A DNA stretch of 64,000 nt from Portibacter marinus (GTDB lineage Bacteria > Bacteroidota > Bacteroidia > Chitinophagales > Saprospiraceae). Numbering within the stretch: the stretch's first letter is position 1; every line of letters begins with the position of its first letter. The translations under genes were made by a program, and so were the position numbers. The notes beneath the pieces were generated by a model. The model was not told where the DNA came from, did not search any database, and saw only the letters and a list, made by a program, of their open reading frames with translations. The stretch covers positions 62,001-126,000 of the forward strand of contig NZ_JAJNKB010000008.1 in assembly GCF_021533195.1 (NCBI RefSeq). The letters are read 5' to 3'. This document shows, piece by piece, positions 44,231 to 52,687 of the stretch.

Positions 44231-45609
44231 TTTTTTAGAATTGCATCTACTTTGCTTTGTACCTCCTTAATGTAGTGGGATGCAATAGTTTCGTCTTTTG
44301 CTTCTGCATAAACCCGAATGATTGGTTCTGTATTCGATTTACGCAAATGAACCCATGCACCATCAAAGTGAATTTTTAGACCATCTATCGTATTGAGTTC
44401 TTGATCGCTGTAAACTCCCTTTAGCTCAGCAAGTAAGTGATCTACATCTATCGCAGGAGTAAGTTGGATTTTATTTTTAATGATTGTGTAAGCAGGATAG
44501 GAGGCTTTTAATTCGCTGATTTTAAGATTTTTCTCAGCAAGTAAGTTTAACACAAAGGCTATTCCTACAAGTGCGTCCCTTCCACAATGTAATGCAGGAT
44601 AAATGACTCCACCATTTCCTTCACCACCTATTACTGCATTGGTCTCCTTCATTTTTTTGACGACATTGACCTCTCCGACAGCCGCTGCGTTGTAAGAACC
44701 ACCGTGCTTCTCTGTAACTTTCCGTAAAGCAGCTGTTGACGACAAATTAGAAACCGTATTTCCGCCTCCCTTGCTGAGTACGTAGTCAGCTGCCGCGACC
44801 AGGGTGTATTCTTCTCCAAACATAGACCCATCTTCACATACAAATGCCAATCTATCTACGTCTGGGTCCACACTTATCCCCAGGTCGGCGCCTTCGCTCA
44901 ATACCTTCATTGACAATTCTTCAAGATGCTCGGGAAGCGGCTCAGGATTGTGTGCAAAATCTCCTGTGACATCATCATTAATCAGTATATAGGAACAATC
45001 CAGTTCGTCCAACAAGGCTGGAACAGCTATGGCGCCGGTCGAATTGATGCAATCTACCACGATCTGAAAACCTGCTTTCTGAATCATGTGCACGTCTAAA
45101 ATATCTAAAGATAAAATTTGTTCGACATGTTTGCCAATGTATGATTTATCTAAACGGTAAGTACCCAATTTTGCAAGTTCAGCATAAGTCAACTGGCCTT
45201 GTGAAATGTAATCAAGGATTTCTGCACCATCTTCAGCGCTGATGAATTCACCCTTATGGTTCAAAAATTTTAGTGCATTCCACTGCTTTGGATTATGACT
45301 CGCTGTCAGAATGAGGCCGGCAGCGGCTCCTTCCAGGGGTACGGCTATTTCTACAGTGGGAGTGGTAGACAAACCAAGATCCACTACATCCAAACCCATC
45401 ATTCGTAAGGTGCTGCAAACGAGGTCGCTAATAACCATACCGGTCATTCGACCATCTCTCCCTATCACCACCTTACGCCCTTTATTTCTACTTTTGATCC
45501 ATGTCGCAAAACCAGCTGTACATTCTACAAGATCTTGAGCTGTTAAATTTTGGCCGGGTTTACCTCCAATGGTTCCTCTAATACCTGAAATAGATTTGAT
45601 TAATGTCAC
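44227..45609 (-). CDS. glmM: Phosphoglucosamine mutase
   Basis: This is a 460-residue phosphohexomutase. It starts IKSISGIRGTIGG, has the phosphoserine loop LILTASHNPKQWNALKFLN near residues 98-116, a metal loop SVDPDVDRLAF, the sugar-binding GGEGNGGVIYPALHCGRDAL and the phosphate-binding RKSNTEPIIRVYAEA. It probably converts GlcN-6-P to GlcN-1-P for peptidoglycan; related phosphomannomutase activity cannot be excluded. It is the first gene of a three-gene operon with a clear upstream promoter. Confidence 0.88.
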   Translation of the reverse strand: MTLIKSISGIRGTIGGKPGQNLTAQDLVECTAGFATWIKSRNKGRKVVIGRDGRMTGMVISDLVCSTLRMMGLDVVDLGLSTTPTVEIAVPLEGAAAGLILTASHNPKQWNALKFLNHKGEFISAEDGAEILDYISQGQLTYAELAKLGTYRLDKSYIGKHVEQILSLDILDVHMIQKAGFQIVVDCINSTGAIAVPALLDELDCSYILINDDVTGDFAHNPEPLPEHLEELSMKVLSEGADLGISVDPDVDRLAFVCEDGSMFGEEYTLVAAADYVLSKGGGNTVSNLSSTAALRKVTEKHGGSYNAAAVGEVNVVKKMKETNAVIGGEGNGGVIYPALHCGRDALVGIAFVLNLLAEKNLKISELKASYPAYTIIKNKIQLTPAIDVDHLLAELKGVYSDQELNTIDGLKIHFDGAWVHLRKSNTEPIIRVYAEAKDETIASHYIKEVQSKVDAILKK

Positions 45610-45625
45610 TTTCCTAATTTTGTTG

Positions 45626-45658
45626 CAAATCTAAAAATATTACTACTTTGGCTGGCAA
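45626..45658 (-). promoter_or_regulatory. Bacteroidota-type promoter for the glmM-nifS-ribD operon
   Basis: On the minus strand TTG (45658-45656) is followed after 22 bases by TAGATTTG (45633-45626), an exact TAnnTTTG -7 box. The ATG at 45609 is 16 bases beyond the box, giving a very short untranslated leader. Confidence 0.5.
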
Positions 45659-45691
45659 TTTCGAATCAGCAATCTAAATTTAATTCACTGG

Positions 45692-46264
45692 ATGACGTTA
45701 ATGTCCATTATCGAGCTCGATCAGCAGCTTTTTCAATTGATCAACAAAGAGTTGATCAATAATTTCATGGATGGACTGCTCTTTTTTTGGAGAAATAAAT
45801 ATTTATGGGTGCCATTCTATCTCTTTGTTGTCACTTTTTTGGTTTTAAATTATCGCAAAGAGGCGTACTGGCTTATCTTTTTTATAGTTTTGACCTTTGC
45901 TTTATCCGACTTCATCAGCAGTAGTGTTATTAAGCCCCTGGTTGAAAGAGCCAGACCATGTCACGAAGCCAATGAACATCTACAACCTCGATTATTGGTT
46001 ACTTGCGGGTCAGGATTTAGTTTCACCTCTTCGCATGCAGCAAACCATTTTGGGATCGCTTTCTTTCTCATTTTTACTCTTTCTAAAAAACAAAAGATTA
46101 TATCTTTAATGCTTTTTATTTGGGCATTTCTTGTTGGATACGCTCAAATATATGTTGGGGTACACTTCCCTTTGGATATTCTCTGTGGTGCATTACTAGG
46201 CATAGGAATTGCACTATTGACGTCTGAACTTTATAAATTAGGCAAAAGAAAGATGGCTCTTTGA
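45692..46264 (+). CDS. PAP2-family phosphatase (membrane)
   Basis: This is a 190-residue integral membrane phosphatase with about five helices. The three PAP2 motifs are KPLVERARP at 81-89, SFTSSHAANHF at 110-120 (the usual PSGH reads SSHA) and GVHFPLDILCG near 156-166 with the catalytic His. It probably dephosphorylates undecaprenyl-pyrophosphate or phosphatidate at the periplasmic face. An ATG at 45701 is an alternative start. Its stop overlaps the next gene as TTGA. Confidence 0.92.
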   Translation: MTLMSIIELDQQLFQLINKELINNFMDGLLFFWRNKYLWVPFYLFVVTFLVLNYRKEAYWLIFFIVLTFALSDFISSSVIKPLVERARPCHEANEHLQPRLLVTCGSGFSFTSSHAANHFGIAFFLIFTLSKKQKIISLMLFIWAFLVGYAQIYVGVHFPLDILCGALLGIGIALLTSELYKLGKRKMAL

Positions 46265-47001
46265 ATATTCTACCTTACATAGCGTTGTTTCTTTCAGCCA
46301 TTATAGGTGGTGCATTGGGCACATTGTTGCAGCGTGAAAAGTCAACGCAATACTTATTGTTCGTACTACCACTAAGTGGAGCTTTTCTACTGGGTGTCGC
46401 AGTATTGCATATGCTTCCTGAAATATTCTATAGAAGCGAGTGGGATCATAAGATCGGTGTACTGATTCTTGGGGGATTTCTGCTACAGAATATACTGGAG
46501 TTTTTATCCAGAGGCGTTGAACATGGACACATACATGTGAGGGACAAACACAATAAGCTTTACATATTTTCAATTATGTTTGGCTTGTGTGCTCATGCTT
46601 TCATTGAGGGACTTCCGGTAGCTCATATGTCAGTTGACCATCTTGGACATGGACATTCATTGATCTCCAGGCCATATCTGTGGGGCATCGTAGCTCATAA
46701 ACTTCCAGCTGCTATTGCGCTGAGCATATTGCTAGTAGCTTCTAAGGTAAGTAAAATGAAAGTATATCTTTTGTTATTAGTATTTGCAGCAATGTCGCCT
46801 CTCGGAACACTTATCTCAGAAATCGTTTCTTTTTCTGCCGAAACTCAAAGGATTATATTGGCCATTTCCATTGGTTTTATATTGCACATTGCAACTACCA
46901 TTATATTCGAGACTGACGTCAATTCACATCATCAGATTTCATATAGAAAGATTTTTGCGGTAGCGATTGGTTTTGGCCTGGCTTTTTTGAGTCTTCTCTA
47001 A
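46261..47001 (+). CDS. ZIP-family metal transporter
   Basis: This is a 246-residue membrane protein with about eight helices. The ZIP transport-site motifs are HAFIEGLPVAH near residues 117-127 and VAHKLPAAIALSILL in the next helix. A His-rich loop HMSVDHLGHGH lies between them, and another (GVEHGHIHVRDKH) earlier. It should move zinc or a similar divalent cation into the cytoplasm. The start is TTG, overlapping the PAP2 stop TGA; no ATG is near, and the first helix begins immediately. Confidence 0.9.
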   Translation: MNILPYIALFLSAIIGGALGTLLQREKSTQYLLFVLPLSGAFLLGVAVLHMLPEIFYRSEWDHKIGVLILGGFLLQNILEFLSRGVEHGHIHVRDKHNKLYIFSIMFGLCAHAFIEGLPVAHMSVDHLGHGHSLISRPYLWGIVAHKLPAAIALSILLVASKVSKMKVYLLLLVFAAMSPLGTLISEIVSFSAETQRIILAISIGFILHIATTIIFETDVNSHHQISYRKIFAVAIGFGLAFLSLL

Positions 47002-47046
47002 TTAAGATCTATTCATGACCTAAAAATAAAATCCCTAAAACAATAG

Positions 47047-48444
47047 TCACTCAGCAATTTTTGCTTCCAATTGATCGGGTAGGGCGTCACTGGTATGTTC
47101 TAAATGTTCTTTGATGAGCATCAATAGTTCATTTACGACTTCCCCATTGGCTTCTGCCACATTATATTTTTCTGAAATATCTTTTTCTAGATTGTATAAT
47201 TCAACTCCATCCATCTCGACCACTTGCCCATAATGCACAGGTGCTCTTTGTTTAATATGAAGTTTCCATGGTCCACTTCTCACGGCATGTAATTCTCCAA
47301 AAGCCCAATAGAAGAATTCTTCTCTAGGGCTACCTTCTTTTCTTCTTAAGACTGGAGTGAGATCATAGCTGTCCATTTTTCGATCCTTACGATTCTTTTT
47401 TCCGATCAATGTAGAGCATGTATGAAATAAATCCAATGTGGATCCCGGAGTATCTATAATTCCGGGCCTGACAATTCCAGGGCCCCAAAAGATGGCTGGT
47501 ACTCTCTGACCGCCCTCGAAGGTAGTTCCTTTGCCTGCCCTCAATGGTCCAGCAGAACCTCCGTGGGTTTTAAATCTTAGCCAAGGCCCATTATCAGAAG
47601 TAAAGACGACTAGTGTATTATCTGCAATACCTTCCTCTTGTAGCGTTTTTAATATTTCACCTATACCATAGTCAATTTCTTCAATGACATCCCCGTAAAT
47701 TCCCCTCTTACTTCTACCTCTGAACCCATAAGAAGCGAATAAAGGAATATGGGGAAGTGAATGTGCCAAATAAAGAAAAAATGGACGGTGGGTATTGGCT
47801 TTGATAAATTCGATGGATCTGTCTGTATAACGTTGTGTAATAGTATTCTGATTTGCAGGACGCTCTATAACTTGATCATCCTCCATCAGAGGTACATCAT
47901 AATTCCTATAATCCCAATCGTAGTCGGGGTCATTAATTAATTCTTCATAGTTTCCCCATAATCCCACCTTTGCGTTCATATCGTTAGAGTATGGAATGCC
48001 ATAGTAATGATCAAATCCATGATTCATCGGGAGATGCTCAGGCAAATGACCCAGATGCCATTTACCGACAGCCGATGTCACATAACTTCTTGTTTTAAAT
48101 AATTCTGCCAGTGTCATTTCACTTTTAGGTAATCCACCTGCAGAATCAGGAAATAAAACGCCTCTCTTTTTAGAGGTCATGCCCGAACGAATAGGGTAGC
48201 GACCGGTTAATAATCCCGCTCTACTGGGGGTGCAAACCGGATCTGCAGCATAAAATTGTGTCCATTTCTGACCCTCTAATGCCATTCGGTCAAGATTAGG
48301 CGTGTGTATGGTGGGATTCCCGTAAGTACTTAAATCACCATATCCCAGGTCATCGCAGAAAATCACGATTACATTCGGATATTGAATTTGTCCAATGCCA
48401 TTTATATAGAAAAGAATCGCTACAAAAAATGTTAGATAATTCAT
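47047..48444 (-). CDS. Family S1 sulfatase (formylglycine type)
   Basis: This is a 465-residue exported sulfatase (signal MNYLTFFVAILFYINGIGQ). It has calcium ligands in FCDDLGYGDLSTYG, the modification motif VCTPSRAGLLTGR near residues 70-82 (Cys to formylglycine), GKWHLGH, and FTSDNGPW. It needs a maturase that is not in this window. It probably removes sulfate from algal polysaccharides or glycosaminoglycans. It stands in the same direction as a truncated AraC-type regulator upstream. Confidence 0.93.
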   Translation of the reverse strand: MNYLTFFVAILFYINGIGQIQYPNVIVIFCDDLGYGDLSTYGNPTIHTPNLDRMALEGQKWTQFYAADPVCTPSRAGLLTGRYPIRSGMTSKKRGVLFPDSAGGLPKSEMTLAELFKTRSYVTSAVGKWHLGHLPEHLPMNHGFDHYYGIPYSNDMNAKVGLWGNYEELINDPDYDWDYRNYDVPLMEDDQVIERPANQNTITQRYTDRSIEFIKANTHRPFFLYLAHSLPHIPLFASYGFRGRSKRGIYGDVIEEIDYGIGEILKTLQEEGIADNTLVVFTSDNGPWLRFKTHGGSAGPLRAGKGTTFEGGQRVPAIFWGPGIVRPGIIDTPGSTLDLFHTCSTLIGKKNRKDRKMDSYDLTPVLRRKEGSPREEFFYWAFGELHAVRSGPWKLHIKQRAPVHYGQVVEMDGVELYNLEKDISEKYNVAEANGEVVNELLMLIKEHLEHTSDALPDQLEAKIAE

Positions 48445-48485
48445 TCGAAACTATTGTCTTCGAATATAGGAGGAAGAATCTAAAA

Positions 48486-49202
48486 TTAGGTAACGCTTTC
48501 CAGATAATTTCGAATTTCCGAAGTTTCAATCCAGCCTGAAAGCCATTCAGGTATGAAATCTTCCTGGATATGATACCCAATCTGGTACAATAGAGGTGTC
48601 GACTGGTAATGATTGATAAATCCCTTAACCAAATGAAATGGGCTTATCAGGAAATTATCAGCTACTATTTGTAACTGAATGGGTTCTTCTTTTCTTAACT
48701 TGATAATGGCTTCAATCTTGATTAAACTTTGTGGATCTAAAACCAAATCAGTTGTTGATTTATAACACTGTATCAGCAATTCTTCCAACAAGTCTTTGAT
48801 GACTTGTACATCGGAAGCTTTTTTAAAAGCACTACAAAAAAGGTTGAAACTTAGTCTAAGAAGGGTATAGTTAAGTGATTCAGATGCTTGTACAGGTAAA
48901 ATTGGAAGATTGTGAATTTTTGAATGAAATACAGATAGATATTTTCTCTTGATGCTAATGCAAATCACTTTAGCATTCTGAGCACTAATTATTTTAAATT
49001 TCTCGTGCCTTCTAACAAAAACGAAGTCATTATCCCCATATTGAGATATTTTACCCCCTATTTTTAGAGCAACATTCCCCTTTTTTATGTGTAGAATATG
49101 AAAATGACGAAGAGATAGCTTTATATCACCAGGTGACGCATCATTCCATTCCTGTAGCAGAATTGACTTCAGGTTTTTATTTTTCCAATTTTTACAGTTC
49201 AT
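48486..49202 (-). CDS. AraC-like regulator lacking the second HTH, probably truncated
   Basis: This is a 238-residue protein. An N-terminal beta-rich cupin-like part spans about 25-95 (HFHILHIKKGNVALKIGGKISQYGDNDFVFVRR). A helical region leads to a first AraC-type helix-turn-helix around 165-205 (EPIQLQIVADNFLISPFHLVKGFINHYQSTPLLYQI). A normal AraC DNA-binding domain has a second HTH of about 50 residues; here the sequence instead ends after a short unrelated tail (PEWLSGWIETSEIRNYLESVT). It abuts a decayed YdeI gene, so it may itself be degenerate. If functional it might regulate the sulfatase. Confidence 0.55.
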   Translation of the reverse strand: MNCKNWKNKNLKSILLQEWNDASPGDIKLSLRHFHILHIKKGNVALKIGGKISQYGDNDFVFVRRHEKFKIISAQNAKVICISIKRKYLSVFHSKIHNLPILPVQASESLNYTLLRLSFNLFCSAFKKASDVQVIKDLLEELLIQCYKSTTDLVLDPQSLIKIEAIIKLRKEEPIQLQIVADNFLISPFHLVKGFINHYQSTPLLYQIGYHIQEDFIPEWLSGWIETSEIRNYLESVT

Positions 49203-49584
49203 TCATTTGTGTGTATACTGATTAGCTCTAACGTTTTGTTCAGCTAATTGTGCAGTTTCTGAAATTCTCTTCTTTCGAGTTTTTTCAGTCTTTGCATTAA
49301 AAATCCAATCAAGAATTCCCCGTCTCACAGAGGGAGGAAATTTTGTAAAGTTGGATTTCGATCTAAGATACGTGTCGAATGCTTGATTTAGATCTTCTGG
49401 TATGATAACTGTCGTTATCACCTATATTTGGAAGGCTGTATACCCATACAAAACACATGGCTTCCTTTGCCGCTTCTTTGTATGTGACGGTTCGAACGCC
49501 ACTTTTTTCAGTTGCATGATTCTGAAGCAACCAATCCCGCCATTCAGAGCGGGAGGAATCATAATATGTAGCTCTATCTTCCAC
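49203..49584 (-). pseudogene. Decayed YdeI/OmdA-family gene
   Basis: Two overlapping reverse-strand frames carry opposite ends of a YdeI-like protein. The first (49584-49363) starts like the family (WRDWLLQNHATE, KSGVRTVTYKEAAKEAMCFVW) but appears to lack about ten residues after NHAT. The second (49421-49203) holds the C-terminal part (VIIPEDLNQAFDTYL, FPPSVRRGILDWIFNAKTEKTRKKRI). The middle of roughly a hundred residues is missing and the frame shifts near 49425. Full-length members have about 190 residues. It begins inside the end of the SDR gene. Confidence 0.7.
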
Positions 49585-50353
49585 TGCGATCTATAAAATT
49601 GCTATTGGCTTGCTGCGTTCCCATCATCAGAACATCTTGAATATTAACGTGCTTAGGCTGAGAAGCAATAAAGTAAATGGTTTTCGCTACATCTTTGGAC
49701 TTCAGCGGTTGAAAGTTTTCATAGATTTTCGCTCTTTTCTTATCACCATGAAATCGTACCAAAGCAAATTCTGTTTCTTCCACGTGTCCCGGACTGACCT
49801 GCGAGACCCTGATATTGTGCTCATGCAGATCTATGCGCATGGCTTTAGTCAAAGCATCTACCGCGTGTTTTGATGCACAATAAACATTTCCATTGGGATA
49901 TACCTCATGTCCTGCTGTGGAACAAACATTAATAATATGACCTTTTTTACGGTTCACCATACCAGGGCTGACAAGTCTTGTCATATAAAGAAGTCCTTTG
50001 ATATTGGTATCAATCATCCTGTCCCAGTCTTTGATATCTCCATCAAAGATCGGATCAAAGCCACTTGCCAGTCCGGCATTATTAATCAGTACATCTATTT
50101 CGAGCCATTCTTCCTCTAAGGATCCTATTGCTTTTTTAACTGCGGTTAATTGCCGAACATCAAAATTCAGAGGCCTGACCTTTATACCATACTTCTGGCG
50201 AAATTTACTTGCATTTTCTTCAAGCCTCTTTTTCCTTCGTCCTGTAATGATCAGGTCATAACCTTTTTTACCAAAATGTGCGGTTGTTGCCTTTCCGATT
50301 CCTGAAGTCGCGCCCGTAATCAACGCAATTTTTCTAATTTTTTGATTATTCAT
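49574..50353 (-). CDS. Short-chain dehydrogenase/reductase (YdfG-like)
   Basis: This is a 259-residue classical SDR with the NADP-binding motif GATSGIGKA, NNAG in VLINNAGLASGFDP, the catalytic Ser in NVCSTAGHE and YxxxK in VYCASKHAV. The Arg pair in ITGRRKKR suggests NADP preference. The layout (INNAGLA..F.P, EVYPNGNVYCASKHAV, SPGHVEETEF) matches YdfG/3-hydroxy-acid dehydrogenases. It lies downstream of the TlpA lipoprotein gene, with which it overlaps by 8 bases. Confidence 0.92.
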   Translation of the reverse strand: MNNQKIRKIALITGATSGIGKATTAHFGKKGYDLIITGRRKKRLEENASKFRQKYGIKVRPLNFDVRQLTAVKKAIGSLEEEWLEIDVLINNAGLASGFDPIFDGDIKDWDRMIDTNIKGLLYMTRLVSPGMVNRKKGHIINVCSTAGHEVYPNGNVYCASKHAVDALTKAMRIDLHEHNIRVSQVSPGHVEETEFALVRFHGDKKRAKIYENFQPLKSKDVAKTIYFIASQPKHVNIQDVLMMGTQQANSNFIDRSGR

Positions 50354-51659
50354 TTACTAAAGTTCTCACTAATTCATCAAATTCATTCGTAAAGGATTCA
50401 TATTTACTGGTCGCCGGTCCCGAAAAACCGGTATGAATCTGCCTTACATTCTTTTCTTTATCAATGTATATGAGGGTTGGATATGATATAATTTTATTTA
50501 ACATTGGAAGCTGGTTAACGGCTTCGCCCTTATCATAGTAGCCCGCATAAAGCAGATCAAATGGTAATTTCATTTTATCCTTATACCTCTTCACTGCAGC
50601 CATTGATTTATCTGTATCTCTATACCTCTCAAAGGCAATACCTACCACATTAAAATCCAGTTCGGGATGCTCTTCTATGTAAGTTTTTAGAAAATCCATC
50701 TCATCTCTGCAATTAGGGCACCATGTTCCGAAAATCGTAACGAGTAAGGGTTTTCCGGCAAATTTTACATCATTCATGCTGACGAGCCGACCATCACTGT
50801 CAGGAAATTCAAAGTAGAACTTTTCCTGACCTTTGATATAAGTCAGATCATTAGGATTGCTCAGTTCGAAGTCCTCATTTTCTTTGGCCTCCCAAGTCGT
50901 GATGTAATGTTTACCAGATCTGAAGGAGCCTATCAAAGTAGTATCCTCTAAAATTTTCGCCTGGAAAAGGAAGGCATGTGATCCATCAAAACAGGACAGG
51001 TAAGCTTTATTAGCTTGAACGGTTCCTTCTAAAAATCTGTAATCTCCAGTTTCTGTTCGAAAGGTTCCAGTTAGATGATTACCCTCTTGCTGAAATTCAC
51101 CAACTCCTTTATATTCATATTCTGTACCTATCTCAAATGTCGTTTCCCAAATTCCGCTTAAGTCTGCTGCGGGTTCCTTTTTTAGATTAGTAAAACGGTG
51201 ATCTCTCCCAAACTCTGCTTGAAACGGAACGCTGTATTGCTCTCTGTAATTGACTACCCAATACCCTTCAATGCGATTTTCTTCGTATCGACCAGAAATA
51301 TAGGTATCAAACAATGGAAAATTAATTCTTATGGTATCTTCCAGGGTTTCTTTATCCCTGCCAAATTCTATATCGTCCACAAGAATCCTTTCTTCAGCAT
51401 TCAAAATGAAAATATCAATATCTTCTTCTGAATTATAGACCACTTCAAAGTTGAAAGGTAATTCTCCGTCTGTTAATTCTGTAAAGACACGGTCCGTCTC
51501 GTTATCTGTATCAATAAATCTTTCTGCACCCCCTCCACTAACATTAAGGGTTGCTCTCCAAACACCAGGAGGTATGACCTGATATTGGTTTTGTACTTCC
51601 ACACAAGTGCTGAATAGGCAAGCACAAATCAAGATGGATAAAAATTTGATTAATTTCAT
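50346..51659 (-). CDS. TlpA-like disulfide-reductase lipoprotein
   Basis: This is a 437-residue lipoprotein (MKLIKFLSILICACLFSTC, Cys19). A large N-terminal beta-rich region (about 25-280, DUF4369-like position but not clearly that family) precedes a thioredoxin/TlpA domain (about 300-437) with active site TWCPNCRDE and cis-Pro segment SYPTLIYIDKEK. It probably reduces periplasmic disulfides, possibly for cytochrome maturation or stress. It overlaps the SDR gene by 8 bases, and a tudor-like protein gene ends next to its start. Confidence 0.88.
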   Translation of the reverse strand: MKLIKFLSILICACLFSTCVEVQNQYQVIPPGVWRATLNVSGGGAERFIDTDNETDRVFTELTDGELPFNFEVVYNSEEDIDIFILNAEERILVDDIEFGRDKETLEDTIRINFPLFDTYISGRYEENRIEGYWVVNYREQYSVPFQAEFGRDHRFTNLKKEPAADLSGIWETTFEIGTEYEYKGVGEFQQEGNHLTGTFRTETGDYRFLEGTVQANKAYLSCFDGSHAFLFQAKILEDTTLIGSFRSGKHYITTWEAKENEDFELSNPNDLTYIKGQEKFYFEFPDSDGRLVSMNDVKFAGKPLLVTIFGTWCPNCRDEMDFLKTYIEEHPELDFNVVGIAFERYRDTDKSMAAVKRYKDKMKLPFDLLYAGYYDKGEAVNQLPMLNKIISYPTLIYIDKEKNVRQIHTGFSGPATSKYESFTNEFDELVRTLVNE

Positions 51660-52196
51660 TTATTTAGTTTTATCTCCTACAAAGTGATCTTCTTTGTACT
51701 TAAAAAGCACATTAAAAGATGTAAGGCTACCATATATTTTGGTAATATATTGTTGAAGATTCACTTTCTCTTCATCAGTCAATTTACTGCTATTAATTCT
51801 TTGCTCCATCACTCTTATTCGATCCCGGACCATCACAATTTTATGAAAAAAAGTTTCGATGGGCATTTCTTTTGATTTGAGCCCTTCATCACCGGGCTTA
51901 AGAATGAGTTGGCCATCCACCCATTTGTCACCTAATTCTACTTTATGATTTAAAGCATTATAGGTGTTCAAGATTTTAATTAAAGACTTTTCTGCTTCTG
52001 AAAAGCTGACTTCTTCTTCAGCTTCGATAGCATCGACGACCTCCCAATTTGCATTTTCTTTACTCACATTTTTTATTCCATACAGAATAAAGCAAACTTT
52101 ATATGCAATAACATCGATTCCAATTATCACTCCATCACCAAAAGCAGGATGCTCCACCCTGGACCCTATTCCCAAAGTCATATTTTCATTACTCAT
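51660..52196 (-). CDS. Hypothetical protein with UvrD/CarD-like tudor segment
   Basis: This is a 178-residue cytoplasmic protein. The N-terminus ([35 protein letters not shown]) looks like the tudor/SH3 element VxHxxFGxGxV found at the end of UvrD helicases and in CarD, where it binds RNA polymerase. The rest is helical and acidic, with a possible coiled segment ([29 protein letters not shown]). ATG 52196 is preferred over an upstream TTG-like start at 52271. It ends directly at the TlpA gene start. Confidence 0.65.
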   Translation of the reverse strand: MSNENMTLGIGSRVEHPAFGDGVIIGIDVIAYKVCFILYGIKNVSKENANWEVVDAIEAEEEVSFSEAEKSLIKILNTYNALNHKVELGDKWVDGQLILKPGDEGLKSKEMPIETFFHKIVMVRDRIRVMEQRINSSKLTDEEKVNLQQYITKIYGSLTSFNVLFKYKEDHFVGDKTK

Positions 52197-52226
52197 AATA
52201 TAAAATTCATCATTTAAAATTTTGTT

Positions 52227-52234
52227 CAAAAGTA
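52227..52234 (-). promoter_or_regulatory. Candidate -7 promoter element for the tudor/TlpA/SDR operon
   Basis: The minus strand reads TACTTTTG, an exact TAnnTTTG match, 30 bases upstream of the ATG at 52196. There is no clear -33 element. Confidence 0.35.
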
Positions 52235-52281
52235 AAAATAATTGCAAAAAAGATTGGCACAAATACTGCACAGCTTAAGTT

Positions 52282-52623
52282 ATGACAGCATATTCCGTTT
52301 ATGTCGTTGAATTATCTCGGAAAGTGTGGACAGAGAACCGCAAGTTTCGTGAAGCCAATCCTCAGTTTAATGGTGTCGTGGAATGCCTTTATGTCGGAAT
52401 GACCAGTCTAACTCCTGAACAAAGATTTAAAAAACATAAAACCAATGCGAGATCTTTAAAAGGACATAAAATTGCCTCAAATTTGGTACTGAAGTACGGA
52501 CTTTATTTAAGGCCAAGTCTTTATCGACATCTCAACCCTATGAATAAAACTCAGGCTATGGATATGGAGGTACAGCTTAGCAAGATATTGAAAAGACAAA
52601 GGTACGCAGTCTGGTACAACTAG
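52282..52623 (+). CDS. Stand-alone GIY-YIG-like nuclease domain protein
   Basis: This is a 113-residue protein with the outline of a GIY-YIG fold: YSVYVVEL near residues 4-11, then CLYVGMTSLTPEQRFKKHK near 36-54 and the acidic position in MDMEVQLSKIL near 96. The Tyr/Gly pattern and a conserved Glu fit, but the classic first GIY triad reads VYV, so activity is uncertain. No N-terminal targeting is seen. It is divergent from the tudor-like gene and followed by a CorC-like gene. Confidence 0.6.
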   Translation: MTAYSVYVVELSRKVWTENRKFREANPQFNGVVECLYVGMTSLTPEQRFKKHKTNARSLKGHKIASNLVLKYGLYLRPSLYRHLNPMNKTQAMDMEVQLSKILKRQRYAVWYN

Positions 52624-52687
52624 AAGTATCAGCAATAAAATCTCGAACTTAGTAAAGGAATATTAACTTTGTAAGAAAAACAAGAAC

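Noticed and set aside
42072-45691. FMN riboswitch upstream of ribD
   Set aside because: ribD overlaps the previous gene by 4 bases, and the only leader, before glmM, is very short and has no RFN-like sequence.
48350-48580. Frameshifted second HTH of the AraC-like protein in another frame
   Set aside because: The alternative frame shows no AraC signature such as a second HTH with a GF-S-F pattern, so a simple frameshift is not supported.
49363-49584. Independent small gene of 73 codons
   Set aside because: Its first part matches the start of YdeI proteins and the rest runs out of frame; it is the remnant of a larger gene.
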